Origin: Plantago ovata
Lineage: Eukaryota; Streptophyta; Magnoliopsida; Lamiales; Plantaginaceae
Reading direction: 5' to 3'
Assembly (NCBI GenBank): GCA_028274465.1
Contig: CM051458.1
Coordinates: forward strand, 25,931,566 to 25,995,565
DNA length: 64,000 bases
This document shows, in pieces, positions 45,499 through 56,639 of this stretch. Made by a program: the position numbers and the translations under genes. Position 1 is the first letter of the stretch. Each line of letters begins with the position of its first letter. Below the pieces are notes generated by a model. The model made no database searches. It saw nothing but the letters and a program-made list of their open reading frames with translations, and was not told the DNA's origin.

Positions 45499-45672
45499 GT
45501 GGTATCGGAGCGAGTTTAATTGATTACGTATATACGTATATATATTGTATGATTTTGTAGATATGTGGATGCAATTGATTCTATGATGAATTCGATTTTC
45601 AAAAGTTTTGTTTTTTATATAAATTTAGAATTTATATTTTTTCAATAAAAAAAAATTATATATATATAATTT

Positions 45673-45893
45673 TTCGACCGGGCCGCCTGCGCGACGCAGG
45701 CGGCGGCCGGCCGCCTGCGTGCCGCAGGCGCCCTGCCTACGGCACGGGCACTAGCGGGCAGCGCCTGCGGACGCAGGCGCCCGGCTCCTGGGGCGCTGGG
45801 CGCCTGCACCCGCGGCGTCGGGTACCCGCGTGCCGCGGGCGCCGGGCGCCCGGGGCCGCGGGCACCGGGGGGACCGGACTAGGTCCCGTCCCA
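45673..45893 (+). repeat. GC-rich hairpin block in copia leader 2
   Basis: About 220 bp of very GC-rich sequence built from variants of GCCTGCGCGACGCAGGC and 'cgcctgcgtgccgcaggcg', each able to form a hairpin. It is an expanded form of the block in leader 1. Confidence 0.7.
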
Positions 45894-46376
45894 CGTTTTT
45901 AAAAAAAAAAAAAAAATTATATATTTTCGTGTTGGACCCAAAATCGAATTTCGAAAGTTTTGAGGATTGAATTTTATATTTGGAATATAAATATGATTTA
46001 ATTGTAATTGTTTTAAACTAGAGGCGTTAAATTTAATTAGTATAAAGTTAAAGGGCTTATTTGTAATTTATCAATTTATTGTTTATTGCAAATTAGTCCT
46101 TCTACTTTTGAATTTTAGATTTAACACCTCTAAGGTTTTTAAAATTACAATTAAGTCCTTCGGGTTTTCGAAAATTGCTACTTGGTCAATAGAATTTTCG
46201 AATGTTCAATCTAGTCCAAATTTTCAATTATTTCATAGAGATTATAAGTATGGGATTATAATTTTCATAATGAAATTATGAAGTCATTTGTCATCCACAT
46301 AGGCTACTACTTGTTTCATATGCTCAATATGCTATTGTTTGACAATGCATGTTTAAATACCATGTTTTTACATTCC

Positions 46377-46548
46377 GTTCGACCGCTATGCATGCGAGGG
46401 TAGGCGGCGCCCTCTTATATGTCGGACCGCATATTTATGTATGGGTAGGCGGCACCCATTATATGCTTGACCGCGTTTAGAACTAGAATGGATAGGCGGC
46501 ATCCATTACGTGTAGACCGTTCATGCATGATGGGTAGGCGGCGCCCTT
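46377..46548 (+). other. Tandem hairpin array in copia leader 2
   Basis: Same four-hairpin layout as in leader 1: 46396-46414, 46441-46459, 46487-46507 and 46530-46548, with GACCGC or GACCGT spacers. Stems are kept; the loop of the second hairpin has one change (final G to A), matching the third hairpin's loop form. Confidence 0.7.
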
Positions 46549-49500
46549 ATTTGTTTGTAGATGACTGATAACAACCCTCAAGCTACAAGCCTCAACCAAT
46601 ATAAGTACGGAAATATGTATATGTATTTCTGAGATGTTTTCCATAGGGTGCTTTAATTTTGAACTTTCATTGCGTTTTCTTGTATTGGCGACCTCGTCTT
46701 ACAAGACTCGCAGTAATCGTCAAATTAGAGTAAGCCTATGGTTATGACTTACTGCATATTTTATCTAGCGACCTCGATAGGTGCAATATGTAGGGCATCG
46801 GGTTAAATTAGATTTAACAACCAAGAGTTGCGTGACGCAATTGGATAGTCTTACTAGTCCTACCGGTCATATTATGATATGCGACCAGCCCCCGTTGGAG
46901 TATGGCATAATATGGATTTGGATCTTGGCCACTACGGCAACTTGTTGGACATTACCCGTATGTTTGTTGTGGGGGCAAGCATATGTGAAAATAGTGGGAG
47001 CTAAACAGCTAAAGGACCTTGTTGTTTAGTTATGTTGACTGTGTATTTAGAAATGATATTTCAATAGTTGATTTATTGTTTTTGTTCTATATTATTTCTC
47101 CTTAGGATATTAGATATGGCGATACCGTCCTCCGAGCTTGTTGCCAACTTGGAGTTGCAAAAGCTAACAGGACCAAACTACGTGGATTGGATCCATGAGG
47201 TACGAAAGGTGCTATGGTACAATGAGGTTGAGTACGTCTTGGACGAAACTATCCCTCCACCTCCCACTGAATTCACTACGGCAACCTATGATTGCTATTA
47301 TGAATTGGAAGTGGAAAGGGCCGAGTTTGTAAAGAACTTGTTGCTGAATGCTATGTCTGACAATATGGTTGGACCATGTCGAGACAAGGAACCATATGAG
47401 ATTGTAAAATATCTCACCTCATTCTTGGATGTTCCAAGAATGTGTGAAGGGTTCGAAGCTATCAAGATCATGCTTATCAAAAGGCTTGAGACAGAAGAGC
47501 TGTCGCCTGAACAAGTTAAGTCATTGATTGACTTTCTCTTACAACTTGTTGGATATGGCTTGGAGCTAGAAGCTAAGGCTTCCATTATCTTGATCGTGCA
47601 AAGATTGTTGCAATCTATTCACAATCCCAATGTTGGGGTAGCAACAGAGTTGATTGCTGAGAGACCCGTTGCCAACAAATTCCCAAGGGTCAATCGTAGA
47701 CCCAAAAGGAAGAGGGGTGGCAAGAATGGGCGCTATCGTAGGATGGCTGAATTTCGACTTAGGATCGAGATTTGTCTCTATTGCAAACTCAAGGGCCACT
47801 GGAAGAAGATTGCCCTAAGCTTAGGGCAGATCAGGCTAAGAAGTCATCGACTTCTGGCTCAGGTATGTTTGTTATTGAAATGAACATGACTACTTTTGAC
47901 TCCAATGGTTGGGTATTAGATACAGCCTGTGGCTCACACATTTGTAATAATGTGCAGGGGCTAATTGATCACAGGCTAGTCAAGCGAGGTGAAATCGACT
48001 TGCATGTTGGGAACGGCAATCCAGTTGAAGCCAAGCGCGTTGGACGCAGCAAGATAGATTTACCTTCGGGACAATGTTTAGAACTTGATAATGTTTATTT
48101 CGTTCCATCCATTGTCAGAAATATTATTTCCATTCCATTGTTAGACAATATGGGTTTTTCCTTTCGATTTGCGAATAATACTTGTTATTTTTCATTAAAT
48201 GATCAGTATTATGGAAAGGCTCGCTTGGTGAATGGTTTATATATTTTGCAAAGTAGTCAACCTTTATTTCAAATACATAACAAACAACCGTCTTCAAGTA
48301 AGAAGAATAATCCATCTTATCTATGGCATTGTAGGCTAGGCCATATCAATGAAACACGGATTCAAAGACTAAGGAAGTTGGACTACTTAGAACCATTTGA
48401 TTTCGAATCATATGGTACATGTGAATCTTGTGTTAAGGGTAAGATGACGAACAAACCTTTTGTTGGACAAGGTGTTCGTGCCACTCGCTGATTATACATA
48501 CCGATGTATGTGAACCGTTTAAAGTCCATGCGCGTGGGGGTTATCCTTACTTCGTTACCTTTAGTGACGATTTCTCAAGGTATGGATATATCTTTCTTAT
48601 GAAGAATAAATCCGAGACCTTTGGGAAATTCAAGGAGTTTAGGAATGAGGTCGAGAATGAATTGAACCTAAGGATAGTCACTCTTCGATCGGATCGAGGA
48701 GGTGAATACCTTAGTGAAGAATTTATCGATTACTTGAAGGAAAATGGGATTCAATCGCAATGCACTCCTCCTGGAACACCACAGTTAAACGGTGTGTCTG
48801 AGAGGAGGAATCGAACGCTGTTAGACATGGTAAGATCAATGATTGGATTCTCGACTCTTCCAAAGTATATGTGGGGATATGCATTACAAACTGCAATCTA
48901 CATTCTGAACCGTGTACCATCTAAATCAGTGGAGAAAACTCCTTATGAGTTATGGAAGGGAAAGAAGCCTTCACTGGGCTATCTTAGACCTTGGGGCTGT
49001 CCTGCGATAGTCAAGCTGATGGTCACTGATAAGTTAGATGCCAAGGGTGTCAAAGTATATTTCATAGGCTATCCTCGTCAGACGAGAGGCTATGAATTCT
49101 ATCATGCTGAAGATCACAAGGTGATCGTGTCTAGAAACGTGAAGTTTTTAGAAGCTGAATACCTCGAAGAAGAGAGGTTAGATGATATGATAGAACTTGA
49201 AGAAATTCAAGACTTTGACACGCGCGAACATGAGGTCTTTAAATCTTCTGATTTGGACTCAAGTTCAGTGGGAGCTTTCGAAGCAGACAAGGGTGATGAT
49301 ATGACACTTGCTAGGCATGTCATAGTCAGTGGGAGTCCTGTGATTAGATCAACAGTTGAAACCACACCTGTAGAACCCGTTGTCAAGCAACCTGTGCAAC
49401 AAGCTGCACAAGAGCAGCCTCCCTCAAGGGAACAGGGTCGCGCCCAACGACCAGCTGCATCAGTACCCACTGATAATGTTCGTTTTACGCGAAGCCAGAA

Positions 49501-51213
49501 AAGAAAAGCACCAGAACAAGTCGAGCTCCGTAGGTCGAAGAGGATCCTTAGAGGACCTCAAAAGCAAAGCCTTATGATAGAAGACATCAGTGAACTTGAT
49601 GTCGGTTTATCAGATCGGGAAGATCCCGAGACCTACAAAGAGGCAATAATTGATATTGACTCAGACAAATGGCAAGAGGCCATGGAATTAGAAATGGATT
49701 CAATGTACCAGAACCAAGTTTGGAACTTGGTAGACTTGCCCCAAGGGGTTAGACCAATTAGGTGCAAATGGGTCTTTAAACGAAAGACAGATGCCGATGG
49801 CAAGGTACAGACGCACAAAGCTAGGCTTGTGGCAAAAGGCTACACGCAAAGGTATGGCATCGATTACGATGAAACCTTTTCACCAGTAGAAAAATTGAAG
49901 TCCATTCGAATTCTACTTGCGATAACTGCCTACTATGATTATGAAATCTGGCAGATGGATGTAAAGACAGCCTTCCTCAATGGCAACCTTGAGGAAGAGG
50001 TCTATATGATACATCCGGAAGGTTTTATTAGTAAAACCAGGCCAACTGCTGTATGCAAATTACAAAGATCCATCTATGGGCTAAAGCAAGCGTCAAGGAG
50101 CTGGAATATCCGCTTTGATGAAGCTGTCAAATCGTTTGACTTCATCAAAAGCAAGGAAGATCCCTCTGTCTATGCGAGACACAGCGACAAAGGAGTTGTT
50201 TTCATGATCATTTATGTAGATTACATTTTGATCATGGGAAACAATGTCTCTATGCTAGAAGAGACTAAAGTTTGTTTATCAAGTACCTTCTCGATGAAGG
50301 ACTTGGGTGAAGCGAACTACATCCTAGGGATCAAGATCTTTAGAGACAGATCCAAGAGGATGTTGGGAATGACACAGTCCACCTACATCGACAAAATACT
50401 GAAGCGTTATAAGATGGACGACTCAAAGAGAGGCTTTCTCCCAGCTAGGCATGGGATTGTCTTATCAGTTAAGGATGGTCCTAAAACTGATGAAGAAAGA
50501 AATGCAATGAGTCGTGTACCCTATGCTTCGGCAGTAGGGTCTATAATGTATGCAATGAATTGCACAAGGCCCGATGTGGCATATGCGCTTAGTGTCACTT
50601 GTCGACACCAACAGAATCCAGGAGTACCTCACTGGACTGCTGTGAAGAACATTCTTAAGTACCTTAGACGGACTAAAGAGATGTTCTTGGTGTTTGGTGG
50701 AGAACCAGAATTGAAGATGTCTGGGTATGTCGACGCTGGATTTGAATCAGATCCTTATGACTTTATGTCACAGACAGGATACGTATTCAAATTGAACGGA
50801 GGAGCTGTCTGTTGGAAGAGTTCTAAGCAAGCCACGGTTGCTGACTCATCCACAGAGGCCGAGTACATTGCTGCATCAGAAGCATCGAAAGAAGCTGTCT
50901 GGATTTCAGAGTTCTTGAAGGAATTGAGGGTTGTTCCTGCTCCCAGTCCAATAACGATTTATTGTGACAATACGGGCGTCGTCGCTCAAGCTAGGGAGCC
51001 TAGATCTATAAACAAGAACAAACATGTACTTAGAAAGTATCACGTTATACGTGAGATTATTGATAGAGGAGAAGTTAGTATAGAACGTGTCTCTACCACG
51101 GACAACGTGGCAGATCCTTTCACCAAGGTCTTATCAGTGGATGTCCACTTAAGGCATTATGCTAATCTGGGTATTAAGCGTAAAGGTGACTGGCTCTAGT
51201 CCAAGTGGGAGAT

Positions 51214-53294
51214 TGATAGTGTATATGTCCTAGAGACAGTCCTTATTAAGGGCATGCAACCCTTATAGAGGGCATATATGTACTATTACACAGGTCAACG
51301 TAATATAATATATGTTTGTTGTTTGACTATTGAGTATCGCTGTCATATTTATATTACACCAGGCATACAACATGTCATATCTCTATTTCTGTCTGTATTG
51401 ATATTAAACATGTCCCCTCGGATAGATGACCGATCACACAGATAGTGGGAGCTATGTGAGTTATCATCTATCCCAAACTCTCCCTAGTCGAGGTTCATCT
51501 CGGATGTAGGGGTCTGAATGAACCTGACAAGACTAGTATGCGTGGAGGTTATACTTGTTGGAGCAAGTGTGAGCCGATCCCACGGCCACGGAACGGATTG
51601 TTGGACATCAAGAAACGTTCCCATAACTGCGCATAGTTGTTCGAAGGATGATTACCGAACAATGGAAGTACCCACCGGACACTCCCATCGATGTATACTC
51701 TACACCGAAGTGTCTATGGGAACCGGTAAGTTGTCGAAGTGATGCCAGTCGTCCTTTGGACTTATAGGACTTTGTCATCACATTTGTTGCCCCATATCCT
51801 TGGTGGACCCGTCGATGTCAGCTCTGAATAAGCAGTTGACCTAAGACACGATCCAGGATTATGGCTACATACAAATGGGGATGATAAGTGTTTCTGTGAA
51901 GGATTCATCTCTCATGTGTAGCACAGGAGAGCACTACTCATAGTCGTTCATAGTTGTGATTGGTAAAACTGCTAGCCAGCGTATCAATATTATTATGATG
52001 GTCATAATAGATATTGGATTCACCATGCAACTCACTGAAGACGCCCGTGGATGTATTATTGGGATAGACACTTCATCGATCCTAGATACATTCGAGTCAG
52101 TCAGATAAAGGGACGTTACCATCGCCGCGTTGAGCGCAACAAACTTCACAACGAAAGGGTTTGCTTTGAGAAACCTCTCAAACGTCCTCATGTATTAATA
52201 TTGCAAATGGAACCGTCTAGGAATTCCATTTTACCTAGTCTAGGACTTGCTTAATACAATGAGGCCTTATGGGTCACACTATGTGGTGATTCAGCTTATC
52301 CGAATATCCTTGAAGATGGAATCGCAATTAATTTGGAATTAATTGTGATTGATGGATTATAATTTGGAATTAATTATAATAATTTGTGGCTCAATTAATG
52401 ATTTTGAATTATTAATTGAATTGGCTAATTAATTGTGTTTTATGTAAATACAATTAAAGATTATATTTTAGAAATATAATAGAGGTTTGATTTAAAAGGA
52501 TATGTTAATTTGGAATTAATATATGCACATGGGCAAAATCTACTTGGAGTTTGAATTGCCTTAGAACTATAAGTGGGTCCCAAAGTCGGGACCCACCTAA
52601 TCTCCCTAGGGGGCGCGCACGCGCAGCTGAGATAGGGAAGGAGTTCGACTCCTTTCTCTATTAGAAGTCCAAGGGATAAGTTAGATTTTCCTGATTGAGT
52701 TCTAACTTGATTGGGAATGAATCTAGACTTGAATTGGTTTCCTAGTGCGATAAGAATTAGATTCTTATTCCTTTTTGAAGTCTAATTGCTTATGCTTTAG
52801 GCTTCTATTGACTACTATATAAGTAAGTCATTAGAGAGCTTTTTCAGTATCAAATTCTTAGAGAATTATTCTACCTTTCTTAGAGAAAACAAAAAGCTCT
52901 CCCCTACCTCCACATAGCCACGCGCGCGCCACCCCTCGCCGGAGGAAAACCGCCGCCCCATCTTCTTGGTCACACAAAGAATATCCTAGCATTCTGCCGA
53001 TAGGCTGTTCATCCGTGGATACCAAGGTTGAGGTTCTAGGAGCTGGAAACTAACTTTTATTGTCTTGCAGATAATCAAAGTATTGCAGATATCTTCGACT
53101 TCGATGAAGGAGAAGATTCACCAGATTATTACGAAGACTTGGAAGCTGTGCTTGCTTTTGGAGTATTGTAAGTCTTCTAATTGACGTGTTTAAATATATA
53201 CGGCATATACATAATCAATTAACCTGCATGTTAAGAATTTTTTTTGAAATTCCGCTGCGTACCCTAGGGGTAATTCTGACCGTATTTTCTTACA
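51214..53294 (+). repeat. Copia LTR 3 (right outer)
   Basis: TGATAGTG...TTCTTACA, about 2.08 kb, followed by the TTTAT duplication. Close partner of LTR 1. The 67-codon frame is at 52051-52254. Confidence 0.92.
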
Positions 53295-53299
53295 TTTAT

Positions 53300-53323
53300 G
53301 ACCAGTTCTAGGAGAAGCATTCA
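53300..53323 (+). pseudogene. RH32-like captured exon, right part
   Basis: Directly after the copia target duplication the frame reads DQF, a TAG, then EKHS, where the family has (S/A/N)QFCEKRS. The match ends at the palindrome cluster. The TAG in place of Cys shows decay. Confidence 0.6.
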
Positions 53324-53420
53324 ATAGCTCCGATAGATCGGAGCTATAACAGCTCCGATCAGATCGGTATTGTATAGCTCCGAACCGATTTGGAGCGGAG
53401 CTTTACAACTCCGATCAGCT
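53324..53420. repeat. Palindrome cluster built on GCTCCGATC
   Basis: A near-perfect palindrome of 11-bp arms (ATAGCTCCGAT / ATCGGAGCTAT, 2-bp centre) at 53324-53347 is followed by four or five more direct and inverted 'agctccga' / 'tcggagc' copies within 70 bp. It lies inside the MULE, directly after the captured exon. Confidence 0.7.
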
Positions 53421-53735
53421 GTCATCGTTTTTTTTTAATTGTTTTTATTTAATTTATTTTGGGTTAATTTAAAATATAAATTTTATTGGGGATTAGTGTG
53501 CAATAAAATTTTGAGACCATTTTGAAATATTAAAAAGTTACATTCCTTGTATTGAATTGTCAAGTGTTAAATTGGTGAAATTAAAAAGTTTGAGGTAAAT
53601 GTGTAATTATTGAAAATTATAGCTGATTGGTCATTGTCAAAATTAAATTTTTGACCAAGGGTAAAAATGACTTTTCATTGTTTTAATTCGTATAAAGTCA
53701 AGGTCGTGGGTCTCAAATCTTAATGTAATTAAATC
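53421..53735. other. AT-rich right part of the MULE
   Basis: Non-coding, with poly-T and 'aattttga' runs. It leads into the right terminal inverted repeat (about 53750-53826). No gene fragment recognised. Confidence 0.5.
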
Positions 53736-53835
53736 TATCGAATATGTGTACTAAATGTAATTGTTTGACTAACAAGGACCTATCTGTAATAAAAAGATGT
53801 AACAGGGTACTATATGTAAGAAGCCCTATTGAATA

Positions 53836-55081
53836 TGAAAGTAGACCAGCTCATTGTCTTAGATGCCACAATTTTGGGCATTTGGTTGGTAGATGTTCCT
53901 TGAGGGAGGTTGTTACATGGCAGAGAAGGGAACAGTTGGTAATAATGTGGGGGATGCAACAAATGTTGTGGCAGCTGTATCCAATGGTTCTGGATATATT
54001 GGGAAGGATGCAGAAGTGAATGATTTAGTTGAAAGGCTTGCTTCCCAGTCGACTGAATTTAGTAACTCTGTGCAATTTGGTGATATAACTGCTTCTTTGA
54101 TTATTGCGTATACATCTCATGGGGAAATGCTTCTACAAGTTCTGGCACTGGTATTAATTCTTTTGATATATTTGGGGGATAGGGTGATAGTAAGGCCTAC
54201 CGGAGGGGTGTTTGATAAGGCTGATTCTGCTCTTGAACTTGATCCTATTAGAGATAATGTTCATACTAGTTCTAGTATGGAAGGGAGTAGTCTACGGGGT
54301 ATTTCTAAGGATGATACTGTGGATAGTATGGGAGTCAGGATGACTAATGAAGATGATACAAGGCATGAGGTTCCAGTTCTTTTAGGGTCAATTACTTCTA
54401 ATACCAGGGGAAATGGAGGAGGTTTATAGGGAATTTTTTCTGGGAATGCTCAACTCGAAGAGTTGGCCGAAAAAGATCAAAGTGTTGTTGAGGGTAAAAA
54501 ACTGGAGTTGGTAATAAGAAACAACGGTGCAAGAAGAATAATCAATCCGAGAATGGAAATCAGTCTCAATATAATCTTGGGGGGGGGGGGGTGGAATGCC
54601 TGAAGAAAGCTATCCAAATGGATAGGCTTAACATCTTCTCTTGGAATATTAGGGGGCTTAATAGCCCTCTAAAGAAAAGTGAGGTGAAACGGTTGATAAT
54701 CCAGAAGAAGGTTACTATTGGTGCTATTCTTGAAACAAGAATTAGGGATGGAAAACAGTGGGAGGAATTCCAAAACAACTTGTTAGGTGCATGGAATATG
54801 CATTACACCAGTAATATTAATTATGATAAAAACTGTAGGATACTACTTTTTTATGGGATGATGCTCTGGTCAGATTGAGGATTATGAAAAGTACTGATCA
54901 GCTTATCCATGTTCAGGTATGCTCTAGAGATGGTAAGTATGAGTTTTATTGCACTTTTGTATATGCCCATAACTTAGCCAACAAAAGAGTGTCCTTGTGG
55001 AATGATATTATTGAATTAAGTCAGCAAATCCAGATTCTTTGGATGGTGCTGGGTGATTTCGATGTTATCATGGATAGTGCG
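53836..55081 (+). pseudogene. LINE-B continuation: ORF1 zinc knuckle and ORF2 endonuclease start
   Basis: Right of the MULE duplication the frame resumes with ESRPAHCLRCHNFGHLVGRC, a CCHC knuckle of LINE ORF1. A long Ser/Asp-rich tail follows. ORF2 begins at about 54618 with 'MDRLNIFSWNIRGLNSPLKK' and shows 'ILETRI', 'YCTFVYAHNL' and 'WMVLGDFDVIM', i.e. the first part of the AP-type endonuclease. Small frame changes occur (54.85 kb among others), and a ten-base G-run precedes ORF2. The element is cut at 55081 by a gypsy LTR, and its RT is not found in the window. Confidence 0.82.
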
Positions 55082-56361
55082 TGATGAACGAGATTGTCAG
55101 ACTCGAACAATCAAATAAATTTGTTTGAAAGCCAAAAGGCAACTCACAACTACACAAAACACGTAGTGCAGAAGTAAGATGACCTCGAGTGTCGATCTCT
55201 AGGGACTAAACTAGCTTTAACTAAGTAACTATATATAATTTCAGAAAACAAATTTATATTAACTCGACTTAACAATATATGGAGAAAGCTGGTGAAAGTA
55301 TGCTCGTTCTAAGCATCAAGTGCTAATTATGCATGAAAGTGCAACTCGTACTGCCTTAAAAGTAATTCGATTTACAAACACCAAAGACAGATTTGTAGAC
55401 GTGTATTTTGAAAGCTTCCTATCTATACTAATACTTGGCTAAAGTTGTCAGTCTTAGTTCAAGCAGTACTTGCAAATTATATATAATCGAATCGATGATC
55501 TTGAATTGTCCTAGTGTTTCTAACACTTTTCTACGGAGATATATGGCTTAGTCGGATCAAAGAATCGAATTAAGATAATTAAACAAGTAAAAGACTCAGA
55601 AACTCAATCATGCATAATACGAACCCTAGCTACGAATTCACATACTATCACCAACTAGATGCTTAGCTACTCATACCAATAACACAATCAACAATCATAA
55701 TTGAAGAAATAATGAATGAAAACATGGTGAATTGAAAGATAAATAGCAGAATTGTGAGATACAAAGTTACCACCAAAGGTTGTCAATCTCCAGTGAATTG
55801 CTAAAACTCACAAAGATCCAGCAAGGTGAGATAAAACGGTGTCCAAATCTCTCCTCTAACTCCAAATTCGCTAAGTTACAAAGGTTCTAAGAGAAAATAT
55901 ACCCAGAACAAGCTCTAGGGTTTAAGTCTGTAAAAATATGATGAAAGATATGAAAATTCACAGATTTTGGAAATATATATAGTGGCTGTCGGAAGGCACC
56001 CAGCGGTGCGCCCCGTACGCGGCGGTGCGCCCCGCACGGGCAGAACGCGGCCCTTGCGAAATTCCTACTCTGGATCTTCGATTTCGGCCCCTTGCACGAT
56101 TTTGAACTCCGAAACTTGGTCTTTTGGCCTTGAAACTCGTCTCGGTACTCCTTGACACACCACGGGTGATCTCGTTGCACTAAAACATCATTATTTTGCC
56201 ATGAATTACATCAAAAAACGCGATTTCCACCTAAAACCTGAAAAGAACAAAAGAAATGGAAACGTGACACTATTCTAACAAAATGCACTAAAATGCATGC
56301 AAGAGGATAGCTAAATTGGTGAAAAAAGACTCGAATGATAGTGTAAAAAACACTGTCATCA
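55082..56361 (-). mobile_element. Ty3/gypsy LTR with adjoining internal end (fossil)
   Basis: A 1280-bp LTR, TG...CA in both readings (minus-strand start TGATGACAGTG, end TTCATCA). On the minus strand it is preceded by 'tgttcagtttggggagttt', a polypurine-tract-like end, so this is the 3' LTR of a minus-strand element of the Athila/Tat type. It contains a GC-rich patch near 56000-56055. About 230 bp of internal sequence (to about 56600) remains; the rest is missing. No coding part survives. Confidence 0.75.
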
Positions 56362-56610
56362 AACTCCCCAAACTGAACATTTGCTTGTCCTCAAGCAACT
56401 AGCTAGACTCTATGCAACCTACATGCAACACAAAGAGGAGTCTCATGCCAAACAAGAAGAAATAATCGATTGTATCTACCAAATGCTTATCAACAAAGAC
56501 CATACAAATCATAACATGGAAGTAGGTTGAAGAATGTCTCGATTGAACCTATACACATTCACATATGCACTTTGTTAAACAAGGGAGTCTCTCGTAACAT
56601 TCTCTAGGGG
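56362..56610 (-). other. Remnant of gypsy internal sequence
   Basis: Non-coding sequence continuing from the polypurine-tract end ('gcttgtcctcaagcaac' and onward). The junction with the following transposase gene lies somewhere near 56600 and cannot be fixed by eye. Confidence 0.5.
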
Positions 56611-56639
56611 ACCTCGGCGATTCATGTCAGCGATACCCA

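Larger units (their letters stand above)
45499..51213 (+). mobile_element. Copia internal region 2 (near-complete fossil)
   Basis: Leader to about 47115 with the same two hairpin regions, gag from 47116 ('KLTGPNYVDWIHEVRKVL', knuckle CLYCKLKGHWKK), protease ('VLDTACGSHICNN'), integrase, then a long open stretch 48599-51199 covering the rest of integrase, RT ('[12 protein letters not shown]', 'YVDYILIMG') and RNase H ('[10 protein letters not shown]', '[10 protein letters not shown]', 'NVADPFTK'). A purine tract follows at about 51203-51212. About two breaks are seen, so it is not an intact polyprotein. The gag differs strongly from that of internal region 1, while leader, protease and integrase are nearly the same. 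Confidence 0.92.
37927..53294 (+). mobile_element. Ty1/copia composite: LTR-internal-LTR-internal-LTR (fossil)
   Basis: Three LTRs of about 2.05-2.09 kb (37927-39973, 43408-45498, 51214-53294) alternate with two internal regions. One TTTAT duplication (37922-37926, 53295-53299) flanks the whole, so it entered or recombined as one unit. The outer LTRs look about 98-99% alike by eye and the middle one is more distant. Each of the first two LTRs is followed by a tRNA-Met-type primer site (TGGTAT-T/C-...), and a purine tract 'aagtgggaga' precedes the last. The high LTR similarity suggests a fairly recent insertion. The lineage within copia is not certain; the long LTRs recall Tork/Angela types. 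Confidence 0.92.
37468..53826. mobile_element. Pack-MULE (Mutator-like) carrying a helicase exon, itself split by a copia composite
   Basis: 9-bp duplications TATTGAATA at 37459-37467 and 53827-53835 flank it. The inward termini are similar over about 75 bp: left GGAAATTTTACATCCACTACC, right (minus) GGGCTTCTTACATATAGTACC, both continuing through 'TTAGTCAA...ATTACAT'. Without the copia insertion and its duplication the element is about 1 kb. It has no transposase and holds an RH32-like exon, intron-like pyrimidine-rich sequence and a palindrome cluster. The 9-bp duplication and long degenerate TIRs are Mutator hallmarks. The TIR alignment is by eye. Confidence 0.7.
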
